A stretch of DNA of 10,937 bases from Echinostoma caproni (lineage: Eukaryota > Platyhelminthes > Trematoda > Plagiorchiida > Echinostomatidae): NCBI GenBank assembly GCA_900618425.1, contig UZAN01000308.1, positions 1-10,937 of the forward strand, in the 5' to 3' direction. How positions within the stretch are numbered: the stretch's first letter is position 1; each line of letters begins with the position of its first letter. Positions 7,477 to 10,937 of this stretch are shown here, piece after piece. The notes beneath the pieces were generated by a model that saw only the letters and a list, made by a program, of their open reading frames with translations, made no database searches and was not told the origin of the DNA. The position numbers and the translations under genes were made by a program.

Positions 7477-7784
7477 TGCCACAAATTCGTGTTTTTTTCC
7501 AATCCAATGTCTACTTTTCTAATTTCGAGCGATGCAATAGAAGTGATGGGTTCAAACCTATTAACACGGTCGCGATAACTACAAGCACTGCGAGTTTGTA
7601 ATGTTAGCTTTCGCAAAGGACATAATTCAGTGGTCGTAAACTTTCTACGAAATTTTAAGTAGCGTATGATATGAAGATATTTGCAATGTGAATGCACACG
7701 TGTTAATTCTGGAATGATGTGAACAACAGAAACCTTTATTTCACGAGATAATTTAGGATTACTTGGTGACAATATTAGAAGCGA
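7477..7784 (-). CDS. Tentative upstream exon of the minus-strand gene
   Basis: A frame is open for about 102 codons with coding-like codon choice, for example KVSVVHIIPELTRVHSH, CPLRKLTLQTR and ASLEIRKVDIGLEK. It ends at a possible donor, TGGCA|gtaacg, leaving two bases of a codon; this phase is accepted by the exon at 6758-6807. No initiating ATG is seen, so it would be internal or extend into untranslated sequence. A weak acceptor lies near 7757. The product is not recognised and is rich in basic residues and Ser/Thr. Confidence 0.28.
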
Positions 7785-8440
7785 TTATGTGGTTGAACAA
7801 AATGCACACAATACTCATTGAAGTTCGGACAAAGTTTGAAGAGATACGAGGTTTCGAATAAATGTATGTATGCTATAACACAACTCAGGCGTATAGAACG
7901 TTCAAACACTCAACGGCGGAGGTTTCTCTTAGGTCATGAGTACATTTCTCGAGCACAACGAAGGCCGAAGATTGGAGAAAATTGAGTAACTAATAGAAAC
8001 CTATAACCGTGTGCTGCAGTTGTTTCTTCTCGGCTGAAAAATTGTTTTCATTGATTGTACTTGTGATTTCGATCTGGTGTTAATTTGTGAAACTCTCGAG
8101 TGACCCTGGTTGAGGTAGCGCGAATGAACCATATAATTTTCGTTCACTCGATTTCAAACGAAGTTTTGCTCATTTCTAATTTTGAAAGAAGAGACCAAAT
8201 TACAGTACTGCACGATTTATGTCCAGGACGATTTCGCTTCACCTCAACATGGTGCAGACTGCGGAACAAATATCAAGTATATGGGACTTTAGCATGACAA
8301 CATTTATTCATTTAAAAACATATCTATATATATGTTAGTTGAGAACTTTGCGAAAAACCACCGAGTAACGACAGGAACAACATTGATCATCAAGTGCTCT
8401 CGCTCCATGGGATTGGTGGTATCATCCAGCGCTCCAATCC
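7785..8440. other. AT-rich stretch, nothing recognised
   Basis: No defensible gene, RNA or mobile element. A 65-codon plus-strand ORF at 8100-8297 has no resemblance to any family I know and no supporting signals. Confidence 0.5.
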
Positions 8441-8640
8441 TTCAAACCTCTTATACATTCTCCGGCTCTCGGTCAATATTGAAGATATGCGCCGCTATCC
8501 ATTCGGCTTGATAATTCCTTAATTTCCTATGATCTCTTTGAATTTGCGTTGTATGGTATATATATCCGTGCGTACGCTTTGGATCACTTTGTGACGTCCT
8601 TATCTCCCCATACTTGATGAGGGTCGAGCCCAAAGTAACA
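8341..8640 (-). repeat. Possible decayed repeat with minus-strand coding remnants
   Basis: This stretch is less AT-rich than its surroundings. One minus-strand frame is open across 8451-8633 (for example YIYHTTQIQRDHRK and AEWIAAHIFNIDRE). After two stops near 8440-8452 it continues in the same frame (RIGALDDTTNPMERE). A frame that keeps a protein-like reading on both sides of stops suggests an old coding piece, as in a dead transposable element. I cannot name the element. There is no visible terminal repeat. Confidence 0.3.
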
Positions 8641-8900
8641 GTTTAAGCCCTTCTGCCTGATTAATAATTTGAGGTCCTACCATCACGAGAGCAGACTGTG
8701 TTGTCTCAATAAGCTGGACTGTGTAAACGGTTGCACCGGCTCGAACACTTTTCAAAAGGTGTCGATCAGGGAAGTTTCAGTTACTCTGACATTGCATCAT
8801 TCATTAAAGAAAAATGCCGACAGATTTCCGAATATGAGAATTTTCAATACTGAATCCAGATCGAAACTACATTGCAATTGCCAAACCGCTGATTAACATA

Positions 8901-9754
8901 TTGCAATCTATGGAATTGCAAGGGACATCCACGAGCAAAGACGGATGCAACGTTTTGCAATGTCTACATCGAAATCCTCCGACAAACACAAGGCAAATTG
9001 CCCAGGAAATCAACGTGTCACAGTTTTCGGTGATCATGGTATTACAGAAAAGCAACTTTGGTCTCTTCAAAAAGACACGGCTGCGAGAATTCGCGCCAAT
9101 GATCCTGAGCACCAACTGGAATTTTGCGCTTCTTACCTGACACACTTGGACGTGTGACAAATGGTTTTCACCTGTGAAGCCATTTTTCAGGTAAAAGAAA
9201 ATGTGACGAGCTCTATTCGTTGGGCCATTGAAACCGAAGACAATTTGTTGGCTCAAAATTGCTTCAATAGTACCCAGGTGTTTGTATGGACTGGTATTGT
9301 GCACAGCCAGATAATCGGGCATTGCTTTTTTAACGGAAACGTAACAGATAAGAACAATTATGCTTATTCAATTTTAAAAGGCGCCTCATAATTGCAAATT
9401 TGGTACCTGCTATCTGGCGTTGGTACTACAGTTTGGTTCCAACATGACGGCGCATCGTCACACAATGCTCTAGTAGTGAGAAGTTTCCTCGACTCGAAAT
9501 TTACTTGCATAAAGAATGGCCGAGGAGGACCGAAGAAATGTCTCTAAAATTACCTGATCTGCCCCCCTTGGATTTCTCTCTGTGGGGATATCTAAAGCAA
9601 ACTGTTTATTCCCGAAAACCGAGAACGATCAAGGAGCATTGTGGCACAGTGTGAAAGTACTCCAACATCTACCATTTTGAAGGTGGTAGAAAACTATCTT
9701 CACCGGATTTTGCTACGCAAGCAGTGGAATGGAAAATACATCGAACAACTTTGA
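8901..9754 (+). pseudogene. Tc1/mariner-type transposase pseudogene
   Basis: Transposases of this superfamily cut and rejoin element ends using a DDD/DDE metal-binding triad. Family landmarks are visible in order. A helix-turn-helix-like block (NPPTNTRQIAQEINVSQFSV, from about 8970) is followed by a segment in another frame (ANDPEHQLEFCASYL, 9102-9146), FTCEAIF at 9167-9187, VFVWTGIVHSQIIGHCFFNG around 9280-9340, WFQHDGASSHNA at 9434-9469 (second Asp 9446-9448), GRGGP, then LPDLPPLDFSLWGYLK at 9550-9597 (third Asp 9556-9558). A C-terminal block ends NGKYIEQL at stop 9752-9754. Decay is clear: a frame change near 9050-9090, stops at 9155-9157, 9389-9391 and 9544-9546, and frame changes at about 9546 and 9635-9650. 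The first catalytic Asp position appears as Cys (9173-9175). The N-terminus before 8901 is unclear and I found no terminal inverted repeats. Identification rests on remembered family pattern. Confidence 0.88.
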
Positions 9755-10800
9755 TAAAAGAAATATATTTTTTATTATGTTTGTTCATTCTTTCCTTCGG
9801 AATTCTTTCTCCGACGTAGTTAGCAAGATCGTTCAACGCGAAAACAGCCAGCTGGGAAAATACTATGCAGTGTTTTGCTTGAGCTTACAATGAGGGTAAT
9901 TGTTGTCTATTCTTCGGCGAGTTGAAGGTTTCATTATGGCTATCTGTTTACCGAACCCGCCTCGAAAAACAGTGTGTTTATCTCAGCCGAATCAAGCGTT
10001 GGCCCAGTGTCAAAATCACTTGCACTTTCTCCAATTCGAATTTACCACATGGTGCACCACTCCGCAACTGATTATTTTGTGGTTCTATTGTGATTGTCTA
10101 CCAACACTTAGGCAGCATCGGATTCGGAACCTATCCTCCTCCTGTGCCGGCCCGAAAATCACACGACCCATCAGGTTCATTTATCGATCGGTCGGATAAT
10201 GCAGCCGCAACAACCGGCGAATTTAGGCAGGCCCATTGAACTTCGACTGTACATCAGACGTGCCTTCACCACATGGATGGACTGGACGTGAGGGGTGAGG
10301 GAGTCCAAGTGCCGCAATCACGGAAAATGATCCAGTCAGATCGCAGATAGGGTCAGAGGGATATTGCTTGTTCGAGGTCTTGGGTGAAAGGTACAAGACG
10401 ATGTGAAACGATGGAGCAATCGCACTATAGAATCCAACTGGGAGTGATCATCGTGCCATCAAGTTCCATTGGGTATGCATGCTGAATATTTTAGAACACC
10501 CCTGTAGAAGAACTCACTATACAAAATAAATAATTCGGAAGTCTTTATACATTTCGGTCAATCCATATCTCGGAAAAAACCAAATGGAGAAACCTACTCA
10601 TCAACAGTGAACTTTTATGCGTCCACTTGACCGGAATACTGAATTAATTCTTCAAATAAGGATGGCCTCTCAAACACCATTGAGTTTATTGTTTATTTGA
10701 ATGACTTCGTTATGTGCTTTGCTCCGCAAGGGTTTGATCTGCCAACAGTCAGCTTGATCATTTCGTAACCTGTTGCTAATCAATCGATTCATATTAGTAT
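9755..10800. other. Anonymous stretch, GC-richer between about 9900 and 10480
   Basis: The first 150 bases after the transposase stop are AT-rich and may include its old 3' end. From about 9900 to 10480 the DNA is more GC-rich than the window average, and several frames are open for 60-100 codons (one at 9900-10199). None resembles a known protein. The change in composition suggests inserted repeat material, but I see no boundaries. From 10480 on the sequence is again AT-rich with nothing recognised. Confidence 0.35.
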
Positions 10801-10821
10801 TGAACCTAAAAAGCAAATACC
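10801..10821 (+). repeat. Left arm of a 21-bp inverted repeat at the window end
   Basis: tgaacctaaaaagcaaatac plus the next C pairs exactly with 10917-10937; the next inner base pair does not match. The spacer is 95 bases. As the partner arm ends at the last base of the window, the repeat may extend outward to the left of 10801. Confidence 0.93.
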
Positions 10822-10916
10822 CGATACGGATAAACATGCACTGAAAAACGTGCAAGATGACTATTTTATGAATCATGGCATATGGTTACACAGGGAATGT
10901 TCGGATTAATTCATTC

Positions 10917-10937
10917 GGTATTTGCTTTTTAGGTTCA
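10917..10937 (-). repeat. Right arm of the 21-bp inverted repeat
   Basis: Exact reverse complement of 10801-10821, ending on the final base of the window. Confidence 0.93.

Noticed and set aside
7540..7570. ggttcaaacc, resembling a tRNA T-arm/B box
   Set aside because: No matching acceptor stem, D arm or anticodon arm could be placed around it.
8867..9322. 151-codon minus-strand ORF, the longest open frame in the window
   Set aside because: It lies antisense to the mariner transposase remnant, whose family motifs are on the plus strand; it is a shadow.
1..10937. CRISPR arrays, bacterial promoters, operons, rRNA
   Set aside because: No regularly spaced direct repeats, no gene packing and no conserved rRNA sequence; the window is eukaryotic in character.

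Overview
This looks like eukaryotic, probably animal, DNA. It is AT-rich (about 60% by eye), has no bacterial-style gene packing and no long intact coding region, and carries the decayed remains of two transposable-element families. Splice-like signals flank short open segments with very short putative introns. A parasitic flatworm (trematode or cestode) would fit this mixture of short introns, possible micro-exons, Gag debris and mariner debris. That is an inference, and no diagnostic gene was found.

Layout. The window opens inside a 165-bp repeat (1-165) whose exact reverse complement lies at 3893-4057. Joined to the left arm is a broken minus-strand retrotransposon Gag fragment (about 170-533, in-frame stops at 316-318 and 487-489). 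The 3.3 kb between this fragment and the right arm has no recognisable gene. Its minus strand holds several short open segments bounded by good GT-AG signals with lengths divisible by three (15-24 nt), plus a 137-codon ATG-initiated ORF (1714-2127) that overlaps one of them.

From about 5512 to 7784 a tentative multi-exon gene can be traced on the minus strand. Its putative introns include ones of 38, 52, 58 and 69 nt, and reading frame is kept across the junctions proposed. I do not recognise the protein. Other frames in parts of this interval also look protein-like, so the model is a hypothesis. A plus-strand ORF at 4778-5056 is a separate weak candidate.

From 8901 to 9754 lies a frameshifted, stop-ridden Tc1/mariner-type transposase pseudogene on the plus strand. 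It is the most secure identification in the window and lacks the first catalytic Asp. The last kilobase has a slightly GC-richer anonymous stretch (about 9900-10480) and ends in the right arm of a 21-bp inverted repeat (10801-10821 / 10917-10937). That repeat could continue past the window edge. Both edges therefore fall inside inverted repeats, as would happen if this were a whole contig broken at repeats.
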